A stretch of 64,000 bases of DNA from assembly GCA_948470475.1 (NCBI GenBank), contig OX419342.1, positions 7,899,335-7,963,334 of the forward strand, read 5' to 3'. Shown one piece after another: positions 42,901-52,854 of this stretch. Both the position numbers and the translations under genes were made by a program. Positions within the stretch are counted from its first letter, which is position 1. Each line of letters begins with the position of its first letter. The notes below the pieces were generated by a model. It was given only the letters and a program-made list of their open reading frames with translations. It was not told where the DNA came from and did no database searches. The DNA is from Galaxea fascicularis. Its lineage: Eukaryota > Cnidaria > Anthozoa > Scleractinia > Euphylliidae.

Positions 42901-45900
42901 GGGGGGGGTATTCCGTACCGACTGTAAAATGTTTCTATTTCCTTCTAATAGAAGGAATAGTGAGGAACTTTTTGACAACTATTTCCCTCCCATGTATCTG
43001 TTATGGCCACATGCTTTAAAAGCGCTAGACCGCTAGACGCTCGTTTGACTCAATCTGGAAAAGAAATGGTGTCCGAAGAAGCTATGTTCTGAATACGAAT
43101 AGATGACAAATATGATCTATCACCATGTCAAATGGACCACGAATCCCTGGCAAGTGCAACAGCGGATGCAACATAAAAGATGGACATTGGATGGAACAAC
43201 CCATTATAAGGCTTATAAGCTATCAGATCCTCCAAAAAGGATAAATTATTCAACATTCATTTTTTCGAAACAATAATGAAACGAATTTAACGATTCAGTA
43301 AAGTAGGCCCTTAAACAAAACCGTGAAAAAAGTTGTAGGTTTTCATCGAGAAGACTAACATGCACACAAAAAACAAGCGCCCTTTTCTTTATCTGTCTTT
43401 AACAGTGAAAGCAACAATTTAGAGTGAAAAAGCAAAACAAATGTAACAAGTAGCATAAAATATGTTGAGGCAAAATCGTTTAACAGAGTTGTAGGGTTTT
43501 AATAGAGAGCTAACTCGCGCGGCCAGGAGTTCCCATCTTGTTCGTGATCGGTCTTCTTCTCCTTAACAATCAAAGAAGCATGATTACATCTTACTTTCGT
43601 TGACAGCTCGCTCCTGTAAGTTCATAGAAGCATTTCCAACTGCAATATTAAGGACACATTTGTTTCTTAGCTCTCCAGAAAACAGCTGCAGACCGATGAG
43701 CGCCATAACACCAAGAAAGAACAAAAACAAAACCAAGACATCACTGAGAAGCTTCAGGGAGCGAAGTAGCGTGTTCACCATAGCACGGAGACCTAAAGAG
43801 AAACACAATGAACAGTTGAAAAGTCTAGAATCTCTAGCGGCAAATTTCAGGATAGCATGCTGCTGAGTAAGTGGAAGGAAATAAAGTAACCGGCAAGTAC
43901 TAGAATCAAGAATGAGTACTCGTAAAACGAAGGTCTGGAACGAGTTGGTTTTAGCTTTAAGGCTATTACTTAGGCAGCAATCATCTTACTGTCAATTTAA
44001 TAATGGATAAACAAGAAAGATTTTTGTCCGGAAGAAAATTAACTAAATATTATTACAAAATCATTGTAATGGCAGAAACTGGACCTTCATCACGATATCA
44101 TAATTTACCGTTCGTGTTTGCCGTAAACGTGATAGACAAGTAGCCTTGAACAGCCACAACCTCAAACCCGCTAGTAAAGCGACGCTCTGATTGTGTCGGA
44201 ATGAAAAATTGTGGTTGCACCCAAGACGTTAATTGACTTACCTTTCAACGCGGAAAATGTTCTAAGCGCTCTAAGAACACGAACTGTTCTGATCCCTGTC
44301 AAGTTAGCAATGTTAGGTGCCACAGTGATGTACCTGTAAAGACAAGTTTGGGCTGCTATCTGTATCAGAATGGATAGCTCAGGAAAACGGTCTGGGGACG
44401 AAGCTGGTACTGCCGTCGTAGAAGTTTCCGAAACGTAAGCCAATCCCAAGTGTTAACAGAGTTACTTCAGAAACGTTCAAAATATGTCACAAAGGTACTT
44501 TAAAGAGCGCCGCATAATTTTGTAATTGTCCATTTTACAACTGTGCACTCACTCAAAGTCGTCTTTTTTTTATACATATTTATATATAAACGAGTTAGCT
44601 TATAAGACGTACATGGACTACATACGGACAGAAGTAAGGTTAGTATCAGACGAACGACAACTTTATTCTAGTCTCACTTCTACTAAAATGGACGGTCTCC
44701 AGCACAAAACTGTAAAACTCTGCTACTTCATTCGTCAGAAAAACTACCCCATTTATCTGTTTTGCCCTTCGAAGCTCCGTTATCCCTGTGGTTAATTCAA
44801 CTATGCTATGTGTACAATTAACATTTTATGATTCCTCCGTGGTTGTATAGAGACGTTCACTTTATTTCAGTTTTGAGCGTGACGACAATTCTAATTGCCC
44901 AGAGAACAGCTTACCCTAAAACAACTACAATAAAATCCAGCCAATTCCACGCATCCCTCAGGTACGCGTACGTGTGAAAGATGAATCCACGAGACAAGAT
45001 CTTGAGACACATTTCCAGAGTGTATATGCCACAGAAAACGTATCTGAGAGAAAAAAATGCGTCGGTCATATTTCAACGAAAATGAGTGGTCTTAAGTGTA
45101 GTAATCACGGGCCATTGAAGGCAAAGTTGTGGCTTAACAAACTGTTCTAAAGCAAAAACAAAAACATTTTCAGAAAACTAAACCTTTGAGCTTTTATTTT
45201 GGGTAGTAACAAACGACAAACTCGTCCCCTAGCTTTACAGAATATTGTATAAAACTATTTGAGAAAACAACTCACTTGGAATATATGGCATGAGGTGTAA
45301 CAATATTACCGAAATTAACTTCTCACATTCCCCCACTTCACCTTCGCTAAGGAAATGTTTGTTTGTTAATTCGGGGAGGGGAGCTCGCACACAAAAAGGG
45401 TTTGAAGGTAAATTATCTCAAAATTTTTGTACAAGATCTAGATTGTAGTTTAATTAGACCCAGGATAAACAAAATGTTAGCGTCAAAACGTCCGGCAATG
45501 AGTAAATTTGTTCTTGGCCTCCAACACAAACAACTGCTCGTGAAAACCTGCATTCATCTGGCGATTTTCTCGAAAGCTTATTTTATCCTACTTCCGTAAC
45601 TTGGAATCCCTGTTCAATACTGCGATGGCGATATGAGAAGTATTTAATTTTGTTGCAAGGGACTCATAATAAATGATCACCACTTACTCGGCTTCGTCTG
45701 GTGCACACTCAACCACGAGAAACACACAGTTGGCTAAAATAGTGAGGATAACAAATGACTCAAAATATCTGGTACCAAAGTCAAGGAGTTACATACGATT
45801 TCTTTAATTAGTTAGCATTTTGTTAGAAACTGTGTAACACCGCCAGTTTAAGGCGCAGTTTAATATTTTGTAGAAATTGCACAGTTTTTATTATTAACTT

Positions 45901-46942
45901 AATATCATTATCATTTCATTTTCAATATCGTTATCCTTTCCTTTCAACTCATAATCATAAAATGCTTTACTATTAAACTGCAAAATATTTTACATATCAT
46001 CTGGAAGAGGAGTGATCTCTTTACTCACTAGTTAAAAAAAGGATACCTGTTAGTTACAACACTAATAGCGAATTGTCTGATGGGACTCAGCGGTCCCAGG
46101 AGACCCAATGATGAGGCTTTGTTGAATCTATACACGTGATCAGAACGTTGCGAGCCTCGGCGACGAACCACAAGGAATGTGTGATTACAAGGGACCTAAA
46201 AAATAGATAACAAAATTAGCGAAGCACCCACGACCAAGTACAGTCCGTCACTCTACGGAAGAGGACGCAAGCAAATTTCTCAAAGCACTGAGAGATATTC
46301 GTAGGCTTCCAAGTTTGTTTATGGTTGCCAGCGGTCCGTCCGTAGGATGCGGACCACTACAGTACAACCTATCAGTCGATCAGCTTCAAGGTTTTAGGAT
46401 TCCGGGCCGCTTAGATGCTTCAGAAGAAAATAACAAAATGAAACCTTTAATTGATTACATATTTTATGTCTTCTTATCACTGACATCTGATGATTTAGCT
46501 TCTGAAAGTGTCGCTCTGATTTTAACCATTAATTTTAACCGTTTAATTCAACATAATAGTAAGCAGAAAATGAGATAAAACAAATTTCAGACTGCCGTTG
46601 AAGTAATCCCCTGACAACCATTCCAGTAAAAAATGTTCATTTTCATTAAAAAAAAAAAAAAATATGCCACGTGTTTTCATTGCTGTAATTTTCAACTTAC
46701 TCTGCCAATGCCAGCGTCAAAATCTACCAGGGGCTTTCCGATAAAGAAAGAAGGCGCTCGAGCCAGTTTGGGACTTTCGCGGTGTTCATCTGTGGCTTCT
46801 TCTTGCTCCCCATTTGGATCTGGATCCATTTCCTCGTTTTCAATCTCAAAACGAATTCTTGTTGCTGAAGAGCCTTCACCTTTCGAAGCGAATGTCTTCT
46901 CTGGCGAAGTCTCCTTAACTGGGGTCGTTATGGACGTTTTCC
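26962..46942 (-). CDS. Voltage-gated sodium channel alpha subunit (Nav2-like), 23 coding exons, 5' end open
   Basis: This is a four-domain cation channel pore subunit of the plasma membrane. I joined 23 exons by phase, splice sites and family alignment: 46701-46942, 46047-46195, 45688-45768, 44915-45043, 44242-44333, 43595-43792, 42775-42832, 41910-42054, 40322-40459, 39358-39786, 38429-38602, 37516-37863, 36571-36868, 35294-35646, 34931-35104, 34292-34402, 33501-33770, 33216-33269, 31999-32136, 31405-31518, 30127-30265, 28765-28896, 26962-27893. The total is 4,898 nt, 1,631 residues plus stop. Each domain has S1-S6 with Arg-rich S4. Filter residues are Asp (TMDYWENLY), Glu (LCGEWIEP), Glu (ATFEGWME) and Ser (ATGSGWND). 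The bilaterian Nav1 filter has Lys in domain III and Ala in IV; Nav2 and other early-animal channels have Glu in III. The III-IV linker has ILL where vertebrates have IFM. The C-terminus ends before an IQ motif. The first coding exon is not identified. Confidence 0.93.
28042..28327 (+). mobile_element. TTAA-flanked element carrying a short HGGRR-type reading frame
   Basis: Ends AGGAGAACTAGCATGAGCTG and its near complement (16 of 20), with TTAA directly outside (28038-28041, 28328-28331). A frame from about 28,135 ([20 protein letters not shown]) runs to [12 protein letters not shown] and then meets the right terminus. It looks like an internally deleted copy of a larger element keeping its protein N-terminus. 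It lies in the intron before the last channel exon. Confidence 0.7.
28765..28896 (-). CDS. Sodium channel exon: IVS2-IVS3
   Basis: It starts right after a U12-type branch point and a CAC acceptor, completing an Arg codon. It encodes [20 protein letters not shown] and [14 protein letters not shown]. Donor ATTG|GTACGT. Confidence 0.9.
28948..29377. mobile_element. Full-length palindromic MITE, TTAA-flanked
   Basis: Ends AGTGCACCTAACCCCAAAAT match in reverse complement over 20 of 20 bases. Mirroring continues through nearly the whole 430 bp. TTAA lies outside both ends (28944-28947, 29378-29381), as for piggyBac- or Kolobok-type insertion. Its left end lies 33 bases from the U12 branch site of the channel intron. 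Confidence 0.85.
29506..29630. mobile_element. Short palindromic MITE
   Basis: GGTCCGAGTTCAATTGCTCG is mirrored by CGAGCAACTCGGCCCGG. The inner arms GTTAGCGCTAACCA repeat inverted. It resembles the GGCCCGG-ended element at 18,831. Confidence 0.6.
30127..30265 (-). CDS. Sodium channel exon: IVS1, ends at an AT-AC intron
   Basis: It begins [20 protein letters not shown] and ends EISDVL plus one base. The next bases are ATATCCTTT, the U12-type donor. No usable GT donor is present. Confidence 0.9.
30400..30582. repeat. CACAGN hexanucleotide-type satellite, first block
   Basis: Imperfect CACAGT/CACAGC/CACAGG units in an intron of the channel, ending directly at the SINE. Confidence 0.8.
30585..30790 (+). 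mobile_element. tRNA-derived SINE
   Basis: It carries a Pol III A box (TGGCCGAGTGG, 30592-30602) and B box (GGTTCAAATCT, 30635-30645) at tRNA-like spacing. A non-tRNA body with CTCCCGCCAGTTGGGATT and an AT-rich tail follow. The tRNA part resembles a Leu or Ser tRNA but does not close into a full cloverleaf, so I read it as a SINE. Confidence 0.7.
30868..31282. repeat. CACAGY hexanucleotide satellite, main block
   Basis: About 69 units of CACAGC or CACAGT with a few CACAGA, CACAGG and CCAAAG variants. Several frames stay open on both strands only because the unit is six bases long. Non-coding, within an intron of the channel. Confidence 0.9.
31405..31518 (-). CDS. Sodium channel exon: III-IV linker (inactivation gate)
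   Basis: Thirty-eight codons beginning [18 protein letters not shown] and ending RKIRPQ. The ILL triplet aligns with the vertebrate IFM particle. Acceptor TGTCACAG, donor CAG|GTAAAT. Confidence 0.92.
31999..32136 (-). CDS. Sodium channel exon: IIIS6
   Basis: Forty-six codons ending [19 protein letters not shown]. Acceptor TTAG, donor AAG|GTAAGCC. Confidence 0.94.
32234..32530. repeat. Hairpin repeat in channel intron
   Basis: AAGCAATAGACCACAAATTC is mirrored by its near complement ending TCTATTGCTTTT (about 32,416). GACCAATCAGAGTGCGCGC and TTATATAA words follow, as at 11,800 and 5,430. Confidence 0.6.
33216..33269 (-). CDS. Sodium channel exon: domain III filter
   Basis: Only 54 bases: [18 protein letters not shown]. 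The filter position holds Glu instead of the Lys of bilaterian Nav1. Acceptor TTTCAG, donor GAC|GTAAG. Confidence 0.93.
33501..33770 (-). CDS. Sodium channel exon: IIIS5 and domain III turret
   Basis: Ninety codons with [20 protein letters not shown], a Cys-containing turret, and [14 protein letters not shown] entering the pore helix. Confidence 0.93.
34292..34402 (-). CDS. Sodium channel exon: IIIS4 voltage sensor
   Basis: Thirty-seven codons including [20 protein letters not shown], nearly invariant across the family. Confidence 0.95.
34931..35104 (-). CDS. Sodium channel exon: IIIS2-IIIS3
   Basis: Fifty-eight codons from [20 protein letters not shown] through [13 protein letters not shown]. 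Confidence 0.92.
35294..35646 (-). CDS. Sodium channel exon: II-III linker and IIIS1
   Basis: Acidic linker ([18 protein letters not shown]) followed by [16 protein letters not shown], the IIIS1 helix. Confidence 0.88.
35833..35866 (-). ncRNA. Second hammerhead-like core in a channel intron
   Basis: On the minus strand: CTGACGA, a GGGC/GCTC-type stem around TAAC, then GAAA and TGTTAGC. It has the same order of parts as the Penelope 3' motifs at 24,290 and 25,371 and may be a relic of another Penelope copy. Activity is unknown. Confidence 0.3.
36391..36538. mobile_element. Near-perfect 148-bp hairpin MITE with TA flanks
   Basis: Two arms of about 66 bases (GGCCATCTTCGTATTCTCGG and complement) around a loop with TTTACATGTGAAA. 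TA lies outside each end, as for Tc1/mariner-type insertion. It ends 31 bases from a channel donor site. Confidence 0.8.
36571..36868 (-). CDS. Sodium channel exon: IIS6 end and II-III linker
   Basis: It starts [15 protein letters not shown], the end of IIS6, and runs into a charged linker. The donor AAAG|GTGAGAAG leaves one base, completed by the next exon. Confidence 0.88.
36950..37060. repeat. TAA/GAT microsatellite with TTTATATAGCGCTTTA motif
   Basis: (TAA)n then (TGA)n is followed by GGATTTATATAGCGCTTTAT and CAAGGCTCAAGGCGCTTTAC. The combination resembles the 3' end of dispersed repeats in many marine invertebrates, but I cannot name the family. Confidence 0.6.
37516..37863 (-). CDS. 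Sodium channel exon: IIS4 end to IIS6 start, pore loop II
   Basis: It begins [13 protein letters not shown], then IIS5 and the pore loop [16 protein letters not shown] with the domain II filter Glu, then the start of IIS6. Donor ATT|GTGAGTAG. Confidence 0.92.
38252..38367. mobile_element. Short MITE with TGTAGTCTCC ends
   Basis: 116 bp, ends TGTAGTCTCCTTC and mirror, inner GGGATGTSRCGCAAC mirrored. GTTAT flanks both sides (38247-38251, 38368-38372). In a channel intron, about 60 bases from a donor. Confidence 0.75.
38429..38602 (-). CDS. Sodium channel exon: IIS2-IIS4 start
   Basis: Fifty-eight codons with [34 protein letters not shown] and the first S4 arginines (SVFRTLRL). Confidence 0.9.
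39358..39786 (-). CDS. Sodium channel exon: I-II linker and IIS1
   Basis: Acceptor CCTCAG. It begins [15 protein letters not shown], continues through a short polar linker (about 100 residues before the helix), and ends with IIS1 ([20 protein letters not shown]). Donor TTA|GTAAGTG. Confidence 0.9.
40322..40459 (-). CDS. Sodium channel exon: IS6
   Basis: Forty-six codons including [20 protein letters not shown] and [10 protein letters not shown]. Donor GAG|GTAACG. Confidence 0.92.
40510..40931. mobile_element. Palindromic MITE, TTAA-flanked
   Basis: Ends AGGGAACCTCCACTC and exact complement. TTAA lies outside (40506-40509, 40932-40935). The central arms mirror over CATCTTGAATAATTGTGACG. It lies in the intron after the domain I pore exon. 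A degraded relative may lie at 51,890-52,150. Confidence 0.85.
41382..41790. repeat. Tandem duplication in channel intron
   Basis: ATTCACTCTAGTATCCAGGA starts one copy and ATTCACTCTAGCATCTAGGA (41,535) the next. The second copy carries about 80 extra bases. Confidence 0.65.
41910..42054 (-). CDS. Sodium channel exon: domain I pore loop
   Basis: It encodes [20 protein letters not shown], then [13 protein letters not shown] with the domain I filter Asp. Confidence 0.92.
42055..42774. other. Channel intron with G- and A-rich low complexity
   Basis: Runs of G near 42,408-42,420 and C/A near 42,480-42,500, then TGACTGACTGACTAAC repeats. The plus frame here is low complexity. Confidence 0.5.
42775..42832 (-). 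CDS. Sodium channel exon: domain I turret
   Basis: A 58-base exon. Phase from both neighbours forces the frame [19 protein letters not shown], which aligns with the conserved turret sequence. The longer frame in other phases is not the coding one. Confidence 0.85.
43595..43792 (-). CDS. Sodium channel exon: IS4-S5 linker and IS5
   Basis: It encodes [20 protein letters not shown] and [16 protein letters not shown], then the start of the extracellular turret with NAS and NES glycosylation-type sites. Confidence 0.9.
44242..44333 (-). CDS. Sodium channel exon: IS4 voltage sensor
   Basis: Thirty codons with [18 protein letters not shown], regularly spaced arginines. The acceptor is TTTACAG and the donor AAAG|GTAAGTC. 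Confidence 0.92.
44915..45043 (-). CDS. Sodium channel exon: IS2-IS3
   Basis: It encodes [20 protein letters not shown] and [16 protein letters not shown], the hallmark S2-S3 sequence of domain I. Confidence 0.92.
45688..45768 (-). CDS. Sodium channel exon: IS1
   Basis: It encodes [20 protein letters not shown]. The donor GCCGA|GTAAGTGG leaves two bases, matching the next acceptor. Confidence 0.9.
46047..46195 (-). CDS. Sodium channel exon: N-terminus before IS1
   Basis: It encodes [14 protein letters not shown] through [17 protein letters not shown], the conserved segment before the first helix. The donor is AAC AG|GTATCC. Confidence 0.88.
46701..46942 (-). CDS. Sodium channel exon: cytoplasmic N-terminus
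   Basis: Acceptor TTACAG and donor AGA|GTAAG. Two bases then 80 codons, acidic and polar, ending [16 protein letters not shown], which fits the GKPL region of Nav N-termini. The preceding exon must end with one base of a codon. GTG upstream at 46,961 is not a plausible start. Confidence 0.8.
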
Positions 46943-49900
46943 CTGTAACGGAATTGATCACAATTATTTCTATTAAACTATTATTAAAACAAAACTTGAC
47001 AAATGGATTTAAACTAAGGATGTGATGGATTATAGCACTATTTTGAACAACGTAACTTCAGCACCTGGGAAGAGAAAGCCTGAAAAATTCAGGATTTTAC
47101 AAACAAACCTGACAGAACAAACAACCACTGAAGTTGCTTTTATCTTTCATCTTCCACCCGCAGTTCAATTATACATGTATATGACGTTTGTAGCATTCGC
47201 TTTCATGTACTCATCATTCATGAATTCAAGACAAATTGGTAGTTTTAAGCCATTACAACTGAATTGCCACCACTTACGTAAGCAGGATGGATGAAGAACG
47301 ACGAAAACCTAACGTGTTTTACCGAAATTCTCGAAGAAAAAAACTGTCCAACGGATGAGACAAGAAACTTGCGAGGCCACATTCGATCAAAATTCCTTTT
47401 CCAAAGCCACGCCATGTAGATGGCTAAGCTATGGCTGGGTATATTCGCTCGCGAGGGGTTTTATCTGAAAAGCCTCACACCGAGTGGTTACCATTTTAAC
47501 ACTTACCACTGAAGAGTAGTTATCCTTGCAGACAGACAAGGAATTATAATGAGTCTAACGTGACCTGACCAGGCGGCTGCAAACGAGCCTCAGCCTATTA
47601 AATCTAATCACGGTTTCAGTAAAGAAGAAGTAAAGGAGACACCAACGCAAATTGTGATATATGGAAGAAAATGAGTATATTACGTAACTTAAAGTTTATA
47701 TTAACTCACATGCCTGGAAAAAAAAAAACTAACTTAACCTCCTCAACAAATGATCGACTAAGACGAACCTCCCCATCTCTGAGTTGGCAATCTTTTCATC
47801 TGATGGCGGGAAAACCTTGATTCGCACCCGCTTGTTGGTTGATCGGTACTAATTCAGACTTCTTTTTGCCGCTTTAATCACCAGGCTAACTGCGTAATAG
47901 ACTTTGCGGCGATAAAAAAGTAACAATAAAAAATTCCTAATACAAGAATGGTAAATGTTTAATACGGAAGGTGATCTATCAGGTATTAAAACCATGGCCG
48001 CTAAACGTTTTGTATATGTCGTCATCGCGAAAGTCAAAACAACATAAACTATTTAGAATGGTTGCGGCACTTTCATCGCGTATTTAAACTATCAGTAAAA
48101 CTGAAGCTAAAGCAAACCATCAGAAAGTGTTTTCAGCGAGCCCAATTACGATCTAAACAGCCAAAACTACACTTTTATAAGATATCAGAATGCATGGTCA
48201 TTAATGATCAAAACTAAAATTACATCGCCCAATCAAAAACCCGAACGATCGCCGGTACAAATCCGAACACAAATGACGGTGTGACTTTTATTTCCATAAT
48301 TTTCGAACATAGTCTTAACACCTATGAGCTTCAAGCAAGGTTCATAGGCTCGGTGGATTCACACGTAAGAAACTAAAAGTTTGTGATTCAATTTTTAAAT
48401 TTTGACTGCATTCTCTTCAAAAAAGTGCAACTCAACTTATATTAATTTTTCTGTCAATAGTAATACGAAAAATTGACCTCGCTACATAGCCATTGCTAAT
48501 AATTTGAAAAATAAAGCCACGCAAAGTGACAAAAATATCTTTACGCAGGTGCCAGCCAAATATAAACCTAAAGAAACTCAGTTGAATAATATCAGTTATG
48601 TTGGGAATTGTTATTTGCTGTGGATTTGCGACTGCTTGAAATAGGCATAAATGTTATAGAGCAACTCATTTAGCATTGGGAAAGATTGCGATTTCCTGCG
48701 GCAATTGTTGTAGTTTTGTTTAGAAATCGTATATAGAAACTATAAGTTCAAGACAAGCGGTGTAATTCCATACCATTAACAATAATGTGAGTCCACAGGA
48801 TAGATATTAAATTCAAAATGTGGTGGCAAACATAATGAACAATAGAAGCCAAGGTTCACTGTAGTTACGGAAAAATGAATGTAACATTTGAGATTGTTTT
48901 AGAAATGAAAGAAACCAATTACGTTTGACAGCGCTAAAGCTGTACCAACAGAATGGAAAGTGCCCTACGATTTGTCAACGGAAAGTCACTGCTTTCGTTA
49001 ATCGACGAAATATACCAAAGTGGGGCGATAATTCGAGAGATAAATTATAATCTTAAGCTACTAGACAGATTTTGAACTCATAAAGATAAAATCATGGTTT
49101 TATAGTCGTTATTTAAAGATAATTTAAGAGCGCCCAAATAATAACAGTGATCAAGCCTGATCTCTTCATAAAAGACATAAAAACCAGGCTACGAAAGAAC
49201 CGGCTGCTAGAAAATATTTTGATCTACCAGTACACAACAAAATATACCACAATCAAAGCAAGGAAAGAGAGCATCTGATCTTGTTGACTTAAAATCCAAA
49301 AAATTTAAATTCAGCCAAAAATTGTCGAGTCATCCTCAGTTTCAGTCAAGAAGCAGCTAAATTATTTCGTCAGCGGATAGGGAACAAGGACACCGCAAGC
49401 ACAGGCAGTATATTTGCGGTGTGTTTGTTTTTAGATTTTAAAATTTCATGAAGAAAACAGACATGTACTTATAGATTTCCACCTGCGGCGAAAGTCAGTT
49501 AAATTCCTCACACGTCCACTTATGGAGCCATGTTCGAAGGCGACGAGCACCATGAGTTACCATTCTCAATGAAGCCCTTTCAATCCTTGAATCTGGCTGT
49601 TGAAATGATTGACATAACTCTCGAAATTCCACTTGTGAAGTTCCACAAAATTGTGTGTAAGAACTTCCCATGTTCACCACAATCATAACTTATTTAACAC
49701 CCTTTCAGCCCATAATAACGAATCGCGGTATCAACAATGTGTTTTGGGGTGTAACAGTGTCAATAAACGCACAGTCTCTGTGAGGCTCCGAAAACACGAT
49801 TTTCCTTGTGTCAATCTGTTTGCTGTATCTGTCATCCAAACACAACTAAGGGCGATAAATAAATTGCTTTTTTTCGATACTTGAAATTTTCCGTTTACTT

Positions 49901-51262
49901 TAAGCTGCACAGCCATAATTTGACATGGCTCAGTGTGCCAAACGGATAACTTCCCTGCATGATTGGCACTCACGTTATTGCGATGGAGAGAGTTTAGAAG
50001 GAGTGTTTTTAAATCAAATCACCTTAAAATTCGGTACATGTGATATACCCATTCAATAATTTTGAACAAAATCTCACGTTGTTTTACAAAATATTTCCAG
50101 CATGGCACTCTGAGTTCCAGAGTAATGTCAATGCATTTCTTTCTTGAAATACTCTTTTCGTTTTCCTAAACACAAAAATTATATGCATTTCCTATTTAAA
50201 TAACAGACACAGGGACTAGAAGTGAACAAGCCTTTTAAACCCGGATTTCGTCGCTTCAGATTGTGAGTGAATTGAAACGAATTTATGGATGACTTGTGTC
50301 GGTTTGAAGGCATGCAATTATGTCAACAGAAAACAAACTTTACAAAATTTAGCTTTATAAACTTCAATTTGGCAAACTAATGCGAAGCTAAGTCAGCTGC
50401 AACCCAAGTCAAACTGTTATAAACGCAAAGAGTTTGAGAAATGTCTACTTTTCCTCTATTGTTTAAAATTTTACAGCGAAAAGCAAAATAAAAATTGGGA
50501 AAAACAAACCTATAAGAGAGCTTTTCACGAACATGATGCCGGATGACAGAAGCACACGCCGTTGGGTCCTTTGCTTGGTGACTTTCAATCAAAATAAATC
50601 CGTACTTTCAAAGTGTTGTAGGAGATCCAGAGGAGCAAGGTTTGTCGAAAGAAAGGAACTTTATCATTGTTCAAGCCTCCTACCTGCCTGTGGGCGCTTA
50701 ACTTTATGATTTAAACATGGTACTGCGCAGCTTATCAAAACAGTGGACACTATTTCATTACTTAGTATCCACCCCTTCGTTAAAACCATAAGTCCTGAGG
50801 ATGTATCAATGTACACATCGAGAATTTTCCTTAGGAGCAAAAAGCAGCTCTGAAAAGTTCGGCTCCGTTCGAGCTCTCGTTCGAATCTATTGTCGCGCTT
50901 CAGGATTTCTTACAAAGGCTAAAAAATCAAAACAACCCAATACAAAGCATAATAACCAACACCACAGGACATTGCCGCTCTGCAGCTTTCGTTTATAAAT
51001 TAGTTGGTCACATTTTAGGAATTTATTCTCCGACGCAACAGGTTAAAGATTTCATCTAAATAGGTATTTCACTCAGGGACTCAAACTAGAATCGTCTTTT
51101 GGAGCATAACAGACAGAACAGCCGGAGAGAACTTCTCAACAACGTTCATGTGAATGCCGGTCAAATTATTGGATTTCGTCCACCAAATTATGTATTAGAA
51201 TAAGTTTGTACAGCTGCCTTACACGAATGGCTGGCACCGTTACAGCAGCTTTCAATTTAACG
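46943..51262. other. Upstream flank of the sodium channel; first exon unresolved
   Basis: A strong donor (GCTTAC|GTAAGTGG, minus strand, near 47,274) ends a 46-codon ATG frame, but its phase does not fit the next exon. A weaker candidate, an 11-codon ATG piece near 47,771-47,803, has the right phase but a poor donor. From 47,800 to 51,260 I see AT-rich sequence without a gene. Confidence 0.35.
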
Positions 51263-51454
51263 CTGGTTTACCCAGTGACATAAACATAAACATGAGCATA
51301 ACGATGTTTGTACAGCGCTGATGCTTATGCTACGCCCGGTTTACACACTTGTTTAACGTGAGATAAACATAAGCATAAGAAAATGGAAACTAGATTCCTT
51401 TTCTTATGCTTATGTTTATGCTTACGCTTCTGCTTATGTCACTACGTAAACCAG
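51263..51454. mobile_element. MITE with CTGGTTTAC ends
   Basis: CTGGTTTACCCAGTGACATAA is mirrored by TTATGTCACTACGTAAACCAG. The interior is rich in CATAAGCATAA words in both orientations. Confidence 0.65.
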
Positions 51455-52234
51455 CCTTAAGTGTTGAAAGTAATTCATTTTTGCTTTACTTTACATGCTT
51501 TGGCTACGTGTAATTGCCTCGTATTCTGATTGGGTCATTATGCTGTTTGCACCAGTTGTGATTGGTCAGGGCAATTGCTTTGATTGCAATTTCCGTTTGG
51601 CAAAGGTCGTGTCGGCTATTAAGGTGATTCCTCTGTTTTGCACTGCGCACCCCTACTGTGCATAACATTGCGACATCCAAAATGGCCAAAATGGCGGCGG
51701 ATTTTATTGCCGTCCAGGGAACTAAGAATAAACAAGTGCTCTTTTTAGAAATTCTAGTGCCCCTTTCTGCCAACTAAGGTTTAAGTAATGAAAACCTCAT
51801 CGGTCACGAAGTCGCTATAAAGGTAATCTATGTCTCTATCTTTTTTTTTCAGTTTCGTAGGAATTATTTAAATTTCCTGGAGTTCATGACGTCATTTTGT
51901 TGCCCAATTGTTTAACGCAAAAGAATTTCGACTTCATTTACTTCCTGACAATTAATGGCTGCAACCAGTTGACGCCATGAAATCTAAAATGGCAGCACCC
52001 AGGAAGTTTAAAGATCGAAATAGGTATTAATGATACCCAATTTTTTTGTACACTTAAAAGATACTTTTCCGTTAAAAAGTAAATTTTGGAAACTGGTAAT
52101 TATCTCCAAACATTTATGGTCAGTTGGTTGTAAGAGTGGAGGCCTCTTTAAATATAGCCCTCTGTTCAGGTCACTACATTCTTGAAGAAGAAGAACGAAC
52201 TGAAAAACCCGGCATTGTAGCTGCTTCAATAATA
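51455..52234. other. Degraded repeat sequence
   Basis: Holds GTTTTGCACTGCGCACCCCT-like dispersed repeat words and a worn relative of the 40,510 element (CTTCCTGGGTGCTGCCATTT, then GAGTGGAGGCCTCTTTAA). The minus frame at 51,504 is repeat-derived. Confidence 0.4.
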
Positions 52235-52607
52235 GGGAGCCTAAGCAACGAGGACCTCATGATCAGCAGCAACAAGAACGTCACAAATCAATAGGCTTCA
52301 CGAGCAAAAACATTCCTTTGCACGTGCGTTTTACATTTTGGTACCTTACTTTGCCGTCCTCTGCAAAACAACAACGTGAAATGACCAAAATTTTAGGTTT
52401 TCTCGAGAACATGATCTCATAAGGCCAAGTTTTTCTTTCTTTTTCTTTAATTTAACACCGTTCACAGTAATTAAGACCCAGGACAGTTCGCCAGTATTTT
52501 TCATGTTACAGGAATTGGAAAAATCGCGAAAAAGTTACGAAAACGAGGAGTTATATTTTGAAATGACATTCTCGTTGCCTTCGTTGTCGTCGTTGCTTAA
52601 AGTCCCT
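52235..52607. mobile_element. MITE family with TTAAGCAACGACGACG ends, copy 2 (inverse)
   Basis: Matches 23,374-23,742 in reverse orientation. Begins GGGAGCCTAAGCAACGAGGA and ends CGTCGTTGCTTAAAGTCCCT. Confidence 0.75.
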
Positions 52608-52854
52608 AATGTGTGAACCGACGGGAGCCAAGGCATATCTGATACAGTCACGACACACTGCAGCGGATAAGATTTTTGGACTGTCAAAAGGCACAAGCGG
52701 CTAGCTGGTGAGGCATCTCATTGCTTACTTCATTTAGTTGTCATACAGTTATTGCAGAACTGTTAAAAAAAACTTCATAAATGTAAAACTGAAAGTAAGT
52801 CGAAACGAATGCCCAACAGACGTGCTGAGTAAAAATCGAGGAAACAAAACTTAA

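Larger units (their letters stand above)
42833..46700. other. Remaining upstream channel introns
   Basis: The introns between the exons at 42,775 and 46,701 hold AT-rich sequence with a G run near 42,895-42,908 and no recognised element. Plus-strand frames at 44,526 and 45,363 have no family match. Confidence 0.4.

Noticed and set aside
26962..46942. Calcium channel or NALCN instead of a sodium channel
   Set aside because: The turret, IVS6 and III-IV linker match Nav. Filter sequences such as LCGEWIEP and ATFEGW are Nav-type. NALCN has a different filter set and Cav has EEEE.
49495..49973. Candidate upstream exons of the sodium channel
   Set aside because: Frames at 49,495-49,686 and 49,731-49,973 do not resemble the family N-terminus and offer no phase-compatible donor.
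51504..51773. 89-codon minus frame
   Set aside because: The sequence carries dispersed-repeat words and an AT-rich flank. Nothing indicates coding use.
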